Assembly: GCA_037367355.1 (NCBI GenBank)
Contig: CM074698.1
Coordinates: 1,178,001 to 1,242,000 of the forward strand
Length of the DNA: 64,000 nucleotides
From: Neoscytalidium dimidiatum
Lineage: Eukaryota; Ascomycota; Dothideomycetes; Botryosphaeriales; Botryosphaeriaceae
Direction of reading: 5' to 3'
Shown: positions 32,781 to 46,100 of the stretch, piece after piece
How the letters are laid out: the number at the start of each line of letters is the position of its first letter
Position numbering within the stretch: position 1 is the first letter of the stretch
Position numbers and translations under genes: made by a program
Notes under the pieces: model-generated
Seen by the model: only the letters and a program-made list of their open reading frames with translations
What the model was told of the DNA's origin: nothing
The model's database searches: none

Positions 32781-35700
32781 CCTTCGAATTTAACCCCGAG
32801 AAAAAGCGCTAAGACCGGTATCTATTAAAAGCTCTTAATTTCCTTAGCTAGATTCTCGAATCTTAGCTTCGTAGCTATACGCGCTATTGCGCTATCGCGT
32901 GGAAAAGAGACCTCGTTAGGCCGAATCGCCTTCCTCGATCTCCGCATTCCTACGAAATTCCTAAATCGACCCGAAAACGTACGAAATCTTCGTAATCTAT
33001 TAAAAATACCTACGCGTATCTTCGTATAAAGTTATACTAGATTTAGAGCGCGTTTACGTATCTAAATCTAAGTTGAAGAAGCGCTTTCTTCTCTTCTTCG
33101 TCCCGCCCCTTTTCCGCGGCCCGTATACGTAGAGTTTTTACTACCTCCCTATCTACGCGAACTAAGAATAACCGAAAATAAGCGAGAAGCTTAAACGAAT
33201 AACCGCCGAAAACGCTTCGCTACTTCTTAGGAGAAAGTAACGAAGAAAATTCCCCGCGCTCGCCCGGAATTCGTTTATTTACGGCTTAGTTTAGACGAAA
33301 CTAAAGCCGGCGATTTCTTTCTAGTCTAATCTCCTATTTCTACTATTTCTTTTCTAGAAAGAGTATAGAAAACTAAGGATATCCGCCCCTAGACCCTTCG
33401 GATTCCCCGGATCCTCTACGCCCTACGACTCTAATTTAACTATCGACTACGCCGGTAGTTATCGAATCTTCGAATACTACGGTATCGAGTAGTATCGAAG
33501 ATATCGAGATAGAAAACGACGAAGTAATACCGCTACCGAGAAGGCCGAAGGTAACGGTAACGGTAGAGCCTACGCTAACGCTAGGAAAAAGACTCTTCTT
33601 CTCGCCGATAACTATAGGCACTAACTCGTTTGAATACCGTCTAGAGAAAAGAACCCGGTATATACCGGAATCGAAACTAAAGTCCTCCGCGGAATATATT
33701 AAAGCCGCGTTCGATTGCCTTATTAAGGCGATCGATCTCGAAGAAGACCGGTCTAAGGTAAATAACCTTAGCGAACTTCTTACCGTCTTCCGCGAATATA
33801 CGGTAAATAGGAAAATCGACTTTACTAAGTCGATTCTCGTAACCGAAGTCCGCGCCCTCGAGAACGTATCCCGTACGCTCTCGAATAAAACGAGGAATCT
33901 CGGAGCTACCTCCGTAGCTCCTACGGGAAAATCCTAGCCGAGCTAGCTAGTCCTAGCTAAAAAACCTACCTCCTACGCTTTGATAGCGGTAGGTTTAGTT
34001 CTAAACGATAGTTTTATAACCGTATCGTATAAAAAACTAACTAAAAAAATAACTACGAAGCTCGTAAAACTAACGTCTATTAAAGATAGATAAATTACCG
34101 TCTTCTACGACGGCCTACGAGACTAATTTAACGGAATCCGACTTTAATAAAAGCTAAACCTCGCGTTCGCGGGAGCCGGTTTCGTAAATAAATCTATTAT
34201 CTAAGGAACTTCCCTTTCGTTTAAAGGAAATATCCTAATTACGGGTATCGAAGGCTATACTAGCTAATTCCTCTTAGAAAAAGAGGATATTATTAGGAAA
34301 GTCCTTCCTAATTCTAACCCGAAACTAGTTAAGGCCTAGTATAAGGTTATTATCTACGGAATTCTTACGCGGGAGACTAAGGATATCCTAATCGACTTCT
34401 TTATTAAGAAGAAAATAGAGACCTTTAACGTAGGTCTTTCTCCTATCGGAAAGCCCTACTAGGCTACCTCTAAGGAGAAAAGAGAAAATTAATCCGCGGA
34501 ATCCGTTATAGTCTCGTTCTATACCGAAAAGGAATAGAAAAAGGCTATTAATAGCCGCCTTTTTATATACGGAATAAGCTATAAGGTAGAAAAAGTACGG
34601 ATTATCCCTAAGAAGATTTAGTGCCGTAACTACCTTAAAAACGGATACGAAACGGCTAAGTATACGAGGATACCTATATACGAAATCTATAAAAAGGAGC
34701 ACCTTACGAGAGAGTATAAGTATAAATTTATAGGCTATAAAGTCTCTAAAGGTATATAGTACTAGTACTACCCTAATTCGAATTAACTAACCCCCTTTAT
34801 CTATAGATAAATTAAGGGTATTTTAAGCTAATTTAAATAGAAACACTCTAGCTACGGAGAGCCTTCTATCTAAAGTAATCGATCTTAAAATTAGCCTAAT
34901 TCTTATATAAGAACTATAGCTAATAAACCCCGAAAATCCTAGAGAAAGGCGGTTAGTTAACTACCCCGCGTTCGTCTAAATTCTACCGGATTGTTCTCTA
35001 ACGGAAAGACCGCGTACGTTAGTATATATATCCCGTTATCTAACGGGAATAGATATTAACTATAACTCCGCGGTAACTAAATCCCCTAACCTAATAGTTC
35101 TAAAAATAATAGAGGAAAAAAGCTAATTCTACCTCTTTAATTTATATAACTAAAAGAAATAAGGAAACGATAATTCCCCCTATACGCTAGAACGTATTTT
35201 AGGCTACTAATAGCTAGAATTCCCTAGTATTATAGCCGGGGACTTTAATATTTACTACCCGTAGTAGGACCTAAGGTCTTCCTACTCGAACGGGGCCTCC
35301 GCCCTAATTAACTAGATTAAATCTAATAACCTAGACCTACTAAATACGCCGGGAGAAGATACCTTCTACCGACCGAACCTAGATAGGCCTACGGTAATAG
35401 ATCTAACGCTCTCGAGCTGAGGGCTAACGAATAAAATAACGGACTAGTAAATACTCGAATCTATCGGATCCGACTACTTCCCTATTTTATTTTAAATCTA
35501 ATTAAATAAACGAATAAACTAGGAGAAATCTAAGTAAATTAGATTTAATTACGATAAGGCGAACTAGGATAAATTCTCTAAGATCTTTAAAGAAAAAGCC
35601 TCGAACTTTATAGAAAAGCTACGCCCCTAGCTAGCTATTCTAGAAGAAGAGAATAAAGATCTTAGCCTAGAGATTCTAAAAGACTATTCGAAAGAAATCT

Positions 35701-38700
35701 TACTCTTAGAAAAACTAGGAGAATCTCTAACTAATCTTATACGGTAAGTAGCGGACTAAGCTATTCTAAAAACTACCCCGCTAGCTAGAGTAAAACCCTA
35801 GTAGAATTCTATCTTAACAGAGGCCAGGGAATCGCTAGAGTAAAACCCTAGTAGAATTCTATCTTAACAGAGGCCCGAGGGAATCTTAAACGATAAACCC
35901 GGCTTATATAACGCTCGCCGGAGCTCGTAAATAAGTAAGACTTCCTAAAAACCTAAAACGAATACTTCTCCTCTATTCGTAAAGCTAAACGGGACTACTA
36001 GAATTCGTTTCTAAGTAAAAATACCCCCGAAACTATCTTTAAAGTAATAGCCTATATAAAATACCGTCCGATAGAACGAATCCTATCGATTCGGGCTAAA
36101 AACGGCCTACTATAAGATAGCTAGAAGGGGAAAAGCTCCGCGCTAAAAGAAACGTTATTTCTATCCCCTTCTAACGTACGAATCAAAAATAACTGGATAA
36201 ATTACCAGCCGGACCTAAGCTGGGAATAGCTAAGTCTAGATAAAAAAGAGCTCGAACGAACGTATTCGAACCTAATAAAAGGAACTACGCCCGGGCCGGA
36301 TTTAATATCCTAATAAATAATAATCTAGGCCTATAATATATCCCCGAAAGCCTTTTATTTTATCTATTCGAACCTCTTTAAATATGGCTACTATCTAAAG
36401 TACTAGAGATAAGCTACGGGGGTAATTTTAAAGAAACCTAATAAGCTAGATCCCGTAAATCCTAAGACTTATAGGGTTATTTCTTTATTAAATTGCCTAG
36501 GAAAAGTACTCGAACGAGTAATAGCTAAACGCCTCGGTTTTCTAGCGGAAACGATAAACCTAATCCACCCTATATAAATAGGGGGAAGACTTAAAAAATC
36601 CGCTATAGACGCCTACTTTATTCTAACAAATTTAGTAGAGGAAAACCGAAAGGTAAAGCTAAAAATATCTACGCTATTTCTAGACGTACGCGGCGCTTAC
36701 GACTACGTTACGTAAGAACAACTCCTAGGAATTCTAAGAAAATTAAAGCTTCCGACTAATCTACTCGCGTGGATTAGAACTTTCTTAAATTCCCGACAAC
36801 TACGCCTTAGTTTTAACGGAAATATAGAAGAATTTAGTAACGTAGAAACGGATATACCGTAAGATAGTCCTATTTCGCCGATACTATTTCTAATATATAT
36901 TCGAGACCTATTTTAGACGAACTCCGTTACCTACTTATCTTACGTCGACGATATCTCTTTAACAGCAAGCTTAAATAGCTAGAAAAAGAATATTAAGATA
37001 CTAGAAAGAGAAGCGGAAAGACTCTATAAACTAGGCGCGGAAAATACTATATAATTCGACCTTAAAAAAACCGAATTAATACACTTTTCTAAAGAAAAAA
37101 TAGTAAGAGATTCTATTTTAAAACTACCTACGGGTTTAGTTATAAAGCCTAAGAATCTAGTCCGATATCTAGGAGTTTTCTTAGACTTACTCCTTAATTT
37201 TAAGGAATACGTCGATATTAGAATAAGCTAAGCTCGTTCGAGCCTCTCGAGGATAAATAGACTAGCTAACATCGAAAACGGACTAAAACCTAACGCGGTA
37301 CGGTAGTTATACTTAGCCTACGTTACCTCTATCTCCGATTACGGCTCTATCTTATACTAGAATAACCAAGCGAATTTTAAATAAAAAGCTACGATACTCT
37401 AGAATCTAGCTTTACGGAAAATACTAGGCGTTTTTAAAACCGCTCTAATTACTCCCCTCGAAATAGAAGCCGCGATCCTATTCTCGGAAATTCGCTTAGA
37501 AAATAACCTCCGATCCTACGCCCTACGAAGTCTTAAATTAGACCGAAAATACCTAATTCGAAGCCTTCTAGAAAGAGAGAACGAATACGAAAGTAAGCTC
37601 GTTCGAAAAATTAGAGACTTTCTAAAGGATAAGCCGTATAACCTCGAAACGATTAATTCTTTCTACTTTCTATCCTAGGGGCTATCTACCCCCTACTCGG
37701 TTAAAGTCTCTAAACTCTCGAAAGAAGAATAAGCTAAGAAACACCTAAACGAACTTGAAAACCCTCCGGATAATCTAATTTCTATCTATACGGACGTAAG
37801 TTCGATTCCGAATAAAACCGGAATAGGACTAGCCGTTTTTATAGATAGAAACGACCCTATACTTAAAGACGAAACTACTATTTTAGTAGGAAATATCGGG
37901 AATAATAACCTAGTTTATAACGGCGAACTAGAGGCTCTTACGAGAGCCCTCGAACTCGTAGTTAAAAACGGATATACCGATAAAGATATTAGAGTCTACG
38001 CGGATAACTAGGCCGCGCTCTACCGTCTAAAAACACTATCTAGAAATCTAGGATAACTAGCGTAAATACGAGCTTTAAACGCAGCTAAAACGCTTATCCT
38101 AAAAGGGAATTCAGTTTAATTAGAATAGGTCCCCGGCTATTTTAATATACGCGGCAACGAAGAAGCAGATTCCCTTGCTAAATACGCCTGTAAAATAAAC
38201 CCGAATAACGAATCGACTAGCTACGTATTCTTTCGAATGCTAACGTAAGTAGATTTTATTAATTCGTAGTAAAAAATAGCGAATAAGTAAGCGGAAATAG
38301 CCTCTAAAGAGTCTTATCTAAGGCGGTTTAACTAGAAAATAAAACGAAAGTTAATAGATCTCTCTACGGAGAGAGAAACTAGCTCCGCGTTTTACTAGCT
38401 TAAAATAGAATACGAATACTTTAAGTTCTATTTAAACCGCTTTAGATTAAACTCCTCTAAGTATTACCCGTATAATAATACGGCTAAATAAACCCCTCGG
38501 CACCTAATTCTAGACTATAAAAAGTATTAACTCGAAAGAGAAGATATATATACTAGTCTAGAAACGAAAAATCCCTCCTTAGACCTCGTTTTTAATATCG
38601 AAGAAGGACGGAAAGCTCTTCTAAGCTTTCTATCGACAACTAAAATAGCTACCCGAAAGTAGCTATTAGAACTTACTTCGACGGAAGTCTAAATACGTAC

Positions 38701-38980
38701 TTTTAAAAAACTAACTTTAGTTCCTCCTTAAAAAAAAAGTTATTCTCTCTTATTTTTCTTTTATCTTATATCTCTTCTTATCTCTCTACTTACTTTCCTA
38801 TTTCTTTCTAAAAAGTACCGGCTTAGCCCCTACTATTTCTAGACTCCTTCCCGAAGAAAACCCGAATAAAAACCCCGGTCGAAATACTAGACTAGATATA
38901 TTAGTAGACTAGCCGTCTTTTATAAGCTTAGCTTATATAAGGACGTTAAACGAATAAATAAATAAATAAATAAATAAATA
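32781..38980 (+). mobile_element. LINE copy A, near full length, RIP-inactivated
   Basis: A 6.2 kb element runs from a 5' end CCTTCGAATTTAACCCCGAG to a 3' UTR ending GGACGTTAAACG plus an AATA-repeat tail. ORF1 remnants span about 33.4-34.8 kb, with a CCHC knuckle region at 34621-34663 (several Cys codons now Tyr). ORF2 remnants follow: endonuclease motif GDFN at 35236-35250, reverse-transcriptase YVDD at 36941-36952, and RNase H pieces (YTD near 37790, ELEAL near 37925, ADN near 37998). This order matches the I superfamily, most likely the fungal Tad1-type clade (inference). Nearly every CpA is TpA, so CAG codons are TAG and no ORF survives. It also carries a 50 bp tandem duplication (35784-35883). 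It lies head to tail with copy B. Confidence 0.88.
35784..35883 (+). repeat. 50 bp tandem duplication inside LINE copy A
   Basis: Bases 35784-35833 (starting GCTAGAGTAAAACCC) are repeated almost exactly at 35834-35883. Copies B and D have one unit here, so the duplication is private to copy A. It lies between the endonuclease and the reverse transcriptase. Confidence 0.85.
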
Positions 38981-38985
38981 TATAA

Positions 38986-41900
38986 CCTCCGAATTCGACC
39001 CCGAGAAAAAGCGCTAAGACCGGTATCTATCGAAAGCTCTCGATTTCCTTAGCTAGATTCTCGAATCTTAGCTTTGTAGCTATACGCGCTATTGCGCTAT
39101 CGCGTGGAAAAGAGACCTCGTTAGGTCGAATTGCCTTTCTCGATCTCCGCACCTCTACTAAGACCCTAAAACGACTCTAAAACGTACGAAATCTAAGCTA
39201 CGGCTAGAAGACATCTACGCACTCCATACTGTTATACTAGATTTAGAGCGCGTTTACGCACCTAAATCTAAGGCGAAGAAGCGCTTTCCCCTCTTCTCTA
39301 TTCCGCTCCTTTTCCGCGGCCCGTATACGTAGAGTTTTTACCACCTCGCTACCTACGCGAACTAAGAATAACTAAAAATAAGCGAAAAGCTTAACCGAAT
39401 AGCCCCGAAAACGCTTCGTTACTTCTTAGGAGAAAGTAACGAAGAAAATTCCCCGCGCTCGCCCGAAATTCGTTTATTTACGGCTTAGTTTAGACGAAAC
39501 TAAAGCCGGCGATTTCTTTCTAGTCTAATCTCCTATTTCTACTATTTCTTTTCTAGAAAGAGTATAGAAAACTAAGGATATCCGCCTCCGGATCCCTTAG
39601 ATTCCCCGGACCCTCTACGCCCTACGACTCTAATTCGACTATCGACTACGCCGGTAGTTATCGAATCTTTAAATACTACGGTATCGAGTAGTATTAAAAA
39701 TATCGAGATAGAAAACGACGAAGTAATACCGCTATCGAGAAGGCCGAAGGTAATAGTAACGGTAGAGCCTACGCTAACGCTAGAAAAAAGACTCTTCTTC
39801 TCGCTAATAACTACGGGTACTAACCCGTTCGAATACCGCCTAGAGAAAAGAACTCGATATATACCGGAATCGAAACTAAAGTCCTCCGCGGAATATATTA
39901 AAGCCGCGTTCGATTATCTTATTAAGGCGATTAACCTTAAAGAAGACCGGTTTAAGGTAAATAATCTTAGCGAACTCCTTACCGTCTTCTGCAAATATAC
40001 GGCGAATAGGAAAATCGACTTTACTAAGTCGATTCTCGTAACCGAAGTCCGCGCCCTCGAGAACGTATCCCGTACGCTCTCGAATAAAACGAGGAATCTC
40101 GGAGCTACCTCCGTAGCTCTTACGGGAAAATCCTAGCCGAGCTAGCTAGTCCTAGCTAAAAAACCTACCTTCTACGCCTCGATAGCGGTAGGTTTAGTTC
40201 TAAACGACGGTTTTATAACCGTATCGTATAAAAAACCAACTAAAAAAATAACTACGAAGCTCGTAAAACTAACGTCTATTAAAGATAGATAAATTACCGT
40301 CTCCTACGACGGCGTATAAGACTAATTTAACGGAATCCGACTTCGATAAAAGCTAAACCTCGCGTTCGCGGGAGCCGGTTTCGTAAATAAACCCGTTATC
40401 TAAGGAACTTCTCTTTCGTTTAAGGGAAATATTCTAATTACGGGTATTGAAGGCTATACTAGCCAATTCCTCTTAGAAAAAGAGGATATTATTAGGAAAG
40501 TCCTTCCTAATTCTAACCCGAAACTAGTCGAGGCCTAGTATAAGGTTATTATCTACGGAATTCCTACGCGGGAGACTAAGGATATTCTAATCGATTCCTT
40601 TATTAAGGAAGAAATAGAGACCTTTAACGTAGGTCTTTCTCCTATCGGAAAGCCCTACTAGCCACCCTCTTAGAAAAGAGAAAACTAATCCGCGGGATCC
40701 GTTATAGTCTCGTTTCGTACCGAAAAGGAATAGAAAAAGGCTATTAATAGCCGCCTTTTTATATACGGAATAAACTATAAGGTAGAAAAAGTACGGATTA
40801 TCCCTAAGAAGATTTAGTGCCGTAACTACCTTAAAAACGGATACGAAACGGCTAAGTATACGAGGATACCTATATACGAAATCTATAAAAAGGAATACCT
40901 TACGGGAGAGTATAAGTATAAATTTATAGGCTATAAAGCCTCTAAAGATATACGATACTAGTACTATCTAAATTCGAATTAATAAACCCCTTTATCTATA
41001 GATAAACTAAGGGTATTTTAAGTAAATTTAAATAGAAACGCTCTAGCTACGGAGAGCCTTCTATCTAAAGTAATCGATCTTAAAATTAGCCTAATTCTTA
41101 TATAAGAACCATAGCTAATAAACCCCAAAAATCCTAGAGAAAGGCGGTTAGTTAACTACCCCGCGTTCGTCTAAATTCTACCGGATTGTTCTCTAACGGA
41201 AAGACCGCGTACGTTAGTATATATATCCCGTTATCTAACGGGAATAGATATTAACTATAACTCCGCGGTAACTAAATCCCCTAACCTAATAGTTCTAAAA
41301 ATAATGAGGAAAATAATTTAATTCTACCTCTTTAATTTATATAACTAAAAGAAATAAGGAAACGATAATTCCCCCTATACGCTAGAACGTATTCTAGGCT
41401 ACTAATAGCTAGAATTCCCTAGTATTATAGCCGGGGACTTTAACATTTACTATCCGTAGTAGGACCTAAGGTCCCCCTACTCGAACGGGGTCTCCGCCCT
41501 AATTAATTAGATTAAATCTAATAACCTAGACCTACTAAATACGCTAGGAGAAGATATCTTCTACCGGCCGAACCTAGTTAGGCCTACGGTAATAGATCTA
41601 ACGCTCTTAAGCCGAGGACTAACGAATAAAATAACGGACTAGTAAATACTCGAATCTATCGGATCCGACTACTTCCCTATTTTATTTTAAATCTAATTAA
41701 ATAAACGAATAAACTAGGAGAAATCTAAGTAAATTAGATTTAATTACGATAAGGCGAACTAGGAAAAATTCTCTAAGATCTTTAAAGAAAAAGCCTCGAA
41801 TCTTATAGAAAAGCTACGCCCCCAGCTAGCTATTCTAGAAGAAGAGAATAAAGATCTTAGCCTAGAGATTCTAAAAGACCGTTTAAAAGAAGTCTTACTC

Positions 41901-42330
41901 TTAGAAAAACTAGGAGAATCTCTAACTAACCTTATACGGTAAGTAGCGGACTAAGCTATTCTAAAAACTACCCCGCTAGCTAAAGCTAAACCCTAGTAGA
42001 ATTCTACTTTAACGGAGGCCCGAGGGAACCTTAAACGATAAACGTAGCTTATACGACGCTCGCCGGAGCTCGTAAATAAGCAAGACTTCCTAAAAACTCG
42101 AAACGAATACTTCTCCTCTATTCGTAAAGCTAAATAGGACTACTAGAATTCGTTTCTAAGTAAAAATACCCCCGAAACTATCTTTAAAGCAATGGCCTAT
42201 ATAAAACACCGTCTAATAGAACGAATCCTACCGATTTAGGCTAAAAACGGCCTACTATAAGATAGCTAGAAGGGGAAAAGCTCCGCGCTAAAAGAAACGT
42301 TATTTCTATCTCCTTCTAACGTACGAATTA
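38986..42330 (+). mobile_element. LINE copy B, 3'-truncated
   Basis: It starts CCTCCGAATTCGACCCCGAG directly after the tail of copy A and follows copy A base for base through ORF1 and the endonuclease (GDFN near 41428-41441). It stops in the segment before the reverse-transcriptase core at CTAACGTACGAATTA, where copy C begins. The whole 3' half (YVDD, RNase H, 3' UTR) is missing; loss by recombination with the adjacent copy is more likely than incomplete insertion, because LINE insertions lose the 5' end. It shares most stop codons with copy A but differs at scattered CG/TA pairs. Confidence 0.85.
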
Positions 42331-43184
42331 TAAGACCGGTATCTATCGAAAGCTCTCGATTTCCTTAGCTAGATTCTCGAATCTTAGCTTCGTAGCTATA
42401 CGCGCTGTTGCGCTATCGCGTGGAAAAGAGGCCTTATTAGGCCGAATCGTCTCTCTCGACCTCCGCATCCCTACTAAGACCCTAAAACGACTCTAAAACG
42501 TACGAAATCTAAGCTATAGCTAGAAGACACCTATACGTACCTCCGTACTAAGTTATACTAGATTTAGAGCGCGTTTACGCACCTAAATCTAAGGCGAAGA
42601 AGCGCTTTCCCCTCTTCTCTATTCCGCCCCTTTTCCGCGGCCCGTGCACGTAGAGTTTTTACTACCTCGCTACCTATACAAACTAAGAATAACCGAAAAT
42701 AAGCGAAAAGCTTAACCGAATAGCCCCGAAAACGCTTTATTACTTCTCGGGAGAAAGTAACGAAGAAAATTCCCTGCGCTCGCTCGGAATTCGTTTATTT
42801 ACGGCTTAGTTTAGACGAAATTAAAGCCGGCGATTTCTTTCTAGTCTAATTTTCTATTTTCTACTATTTTCTTTCTAGAAAGAGTATAGAAAACTAAGGA
42901 TATCCGCCCTCGGACCCTCTGGATTCCCCGGACCTTCTACGCCCCTCGACTCTAATTCGACTATTAACTACGCCGGTAGTTATCGAATCTTCGAATACTA
43001 CGGGTTCTAGTAGTATCGAAGATATCGAGATAGAAAATAACGAAGTAATACCGCTACTAAGAAGGCCGAAGGTAACGATAACGGTAGAGTCTACGCTAAC
43101 GCTAGAAAAAAGACTTTCCTTCTCGCCGATAACTACGGACACTAACTCGTTCGAATTCCGCCCCGAGAAAAGAACCCGGTATAT
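42331..43184 (+). mobile_element. LINE copy C, 5' fragment
   Basis: It begins TAAGACCGGTATCTATCG, about 30 bp inside the element start, and ends in early ORF1 at AACCCGGTATAT, where the inverted copy D tail begins. Only about 0.85 kb remains. The B/C junction joins mid-element sequence of B to the start of C, and the C/D junction is an inverted boundary. Confidence 0.8.
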
Positions 43185-46100
43185 TTATTTATTTATTTAT
43201 TTATTTATTCGTTTAACGTCCTTATATAAGCTAAGCTTATAAAAGACGGCTAGTCTACTAACGTATCTAGTCCGGTATTTCGACCGGGGTTTTTATTCGG
43301 GTTTTCTTCGGGAAGGAGTCTAGAAATAGTAGGGGCTAAGCCGGTACTTTTTAGGAATAAATAGGAAAGTAAGTAGGGAGATAAGAAGAGGTAGAAGATA
43401 AAAGAAAATAAGAGAGAATAACTTTTTTTTTAAGGAGAGACTAAAGTTAGTTTTTTAAAAGTACGTATTTAGACTTCCGTCGAAGTAAGTTCTAATAGCC
43501 ACTTTTAGGTAGCTATTTTAGTTATCGATAAAAAGCTTAGAAGAGCCTTCCGTCCTTCTTCGGTATTAAAAACGAGGTCTAGAGAGGGGTTTTTCGTTTC
43601 TAGACTAGTATATATATCTTCTCTTTCGAGTCGATACTTTTTACAGTCTAGAATTAGGTACCGGGGGGTTTATTTAGCCGTATTATTATACGGGTAGCTA
43701 TTAGAGGGGTTTAGTCCGAAGCGGTTTAGATAGAACTTAAAGTATCCGTATTCTATTTTAAGCTGGTAAAACGCGGAGCTAGTTTCTCTCTCCGTAGAGA
43801 GGTCTATTAACTTTCGTTTTATTTTCTAGTTAAACCGCCTTAGATAAGACTCTTTAGAGGCTATTTCCGCTTACTTATTCGCTATTTTTTACTACGAATT
43901 AATAAAATCTGCTTGCGTTAGCATTCGAAAGAATGCGTAGCTAGTCGATTCGTTATTCGGGTTTATTTTATAGGCGTATTTAGCTAGGGAATCTACTTCT
44001 TCGTTACCGCGTATATTAAAATAGCTGGGGACCTATTCTAATTAAACTAAATTTCCTTTTAGGATAAGCGTTTTAGCTGCGTTTAAAGCTCGTATTTACG
44101 CTAGTTATTCTAGATTTCCGGATAGTATTTTTAGACGGTAGAGCGCGGTCTAGTTATCCGCGTAGACTCTAATATCTTTATCGGTATATCCGTTTTTAAC
44201 TACGAGTTCGAGGGCTCTTATAAGAGCCTCTAGTTTACCGTTATAAACTAGGTTATTATTCCTAATATTTCCTACTAAAATAGTAGTTTCGTCTTTAAGT
44301 ATAGGGTCGTTTCTATCTATAAAAACGGCTAGTCCTATTCCGGTTTTATTCGGAATCGAACTTACGTCCGTATAGATAGAAATTAGATTATCTAGAGGGT
44401 TTTCGAGTTCGTTTAGGTATTTCTTAGCTTATTCTTCTTTCGAGAGTTTAGAGACTTTAACCGAGTAGGGGGTAGATAGACTCTAAGATAGAAAGTAGAA
44501 AGGATTAACCGTTTCGAGGTTATACGGCTTATCTTTTAGAAAGTCTCTTATTTTTTAAACGAGCTTACTTTCGTATTCGTTCTCTCTTTCTAGAAGGCTT
44601 CGAATTAGGTGTTTTCGGTCTAATTTAAGACTTCGTAGGGCGTAGGATCGGAGGTTGTTTTCTAAGCGAATTTCCGAGGGTGGGATCGCGGCTTCTATTT
44701 CGAGGGGAGTAATTAGAGCGGTTTTAAAAACGCCTAGTATTTTCCGTAGAGCTAGATTCTAGAGTATCGTAGCTTTTCGTTTAAAATTCGCTTGGTTATT
44801 CTAGTATAAGATAGAGCCGTAATCGGAGACGAAGGTAACGTAGGCTAAGTATAACTACCGTACCGCGTTAGATTTTAGTCCGTTTTCGATATTAGCTAGT
44901 CTGTTTATCCTCGAGAGGCTCGAACGAGCTTAGCTTATTCTAATATCGACGTATTCCTTAAAATTAAGAAGTAGGTCTAAAAAAACTCCTAGATATCGGA
45001 CTAGATTCTTAGGCTTTATAACTAAACCCGTAGGTAGTTTTAAGGTAGAATCTCTTACCGTTTTTTCTTTAGAAAAGTGTATTAATTCGGTTTTTTCGAG
45101 GTCGAATTATATAGCATTTTCCGCGCCTAGTTTATAGAGTCTTTCCGCTTCTCTTTCTAGTATCTTAATATTCTTTTTCTAGCTATTCGAGCTTGCTATT
45201 AAAGAGATATCGTCGACGTAAGATAAGTAGGTAACGAAGTTCGTCTAGAATAGGTCTCGGATATAAATTAGAAATAGTATCGGCGAAATAGGGCTTCCTT
45301 ATAGTATACCCGTTTCTACGTTACTAAACTCTTCTATATTTCCGTCGAAACTAAGGCGTAGTTATCGGGAATTTAAGAAAGTTCTAATCTACGCGAGTAG
45401 ATTAGTTAGAAGCTTTAACTTTCTTAGAATTCCTAGGAGTTGTTCTTACGCGACGTAGTCGTAAGCGCCGCGTACGTCTAGAAATAGCGTAGATATTTTT
45501 AGCTTTATCTTTCGGTTTTCCTCTACTAAATTTGTTAGAATAAAGTAGGCGTCTATAGCGGATTTTTTAAGTCTTTCCCCTATTTATATAGGGTAGATTA
45601 GGTTTATTATTTCCGCTAGAAAACCGAGGCGTTTAGCTATTACTCGTTCGAGTACTTTTCCTAGGCAATTTAATAAAGAAATAACCCTATAAGTCTTAGG
45701 ATTTACGGGATCTAGCTTATTAGGTTTCTTTAAAATTGCCCCCGTAGCTTATCTCTAGCACTTTAGATAGTAGCTATATTTAAAGAGGTTCGAATAGACA
45801 AAATAAAAGGCTTTCGGGGATACGTTATAGGCCTAGATTATTATTTATTAGGATATTAAATCCGGCTCGGGCGTAGTTCCTTTTATTAGGTTCGAATACG
45901 TTCGTTCGAGCTCTTTTTTATCTAGAATTGGCTATTCCTAGCTTAGGTCCGGCTAGTAATTTATCTAGTTATTTTCGATTCGTACGTTAGGAGGGGATAG
46001 AAATAACGTTTCTTTTAGCGCGAAGCTTTTCCCCTTCTAGCTATCTTATAGTAGGCCGTTTTTAGCCCGAATTAGTAGGATTCGTTCTATCGGACGGTAT

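Noticed and set aside
33436..33621. Antisense frame in LINE copy A as a gene
   Set aside because: The same frame occurs antisense in copies C and F inside dead elements; explained by the direction of RIP damage, so not a gene.
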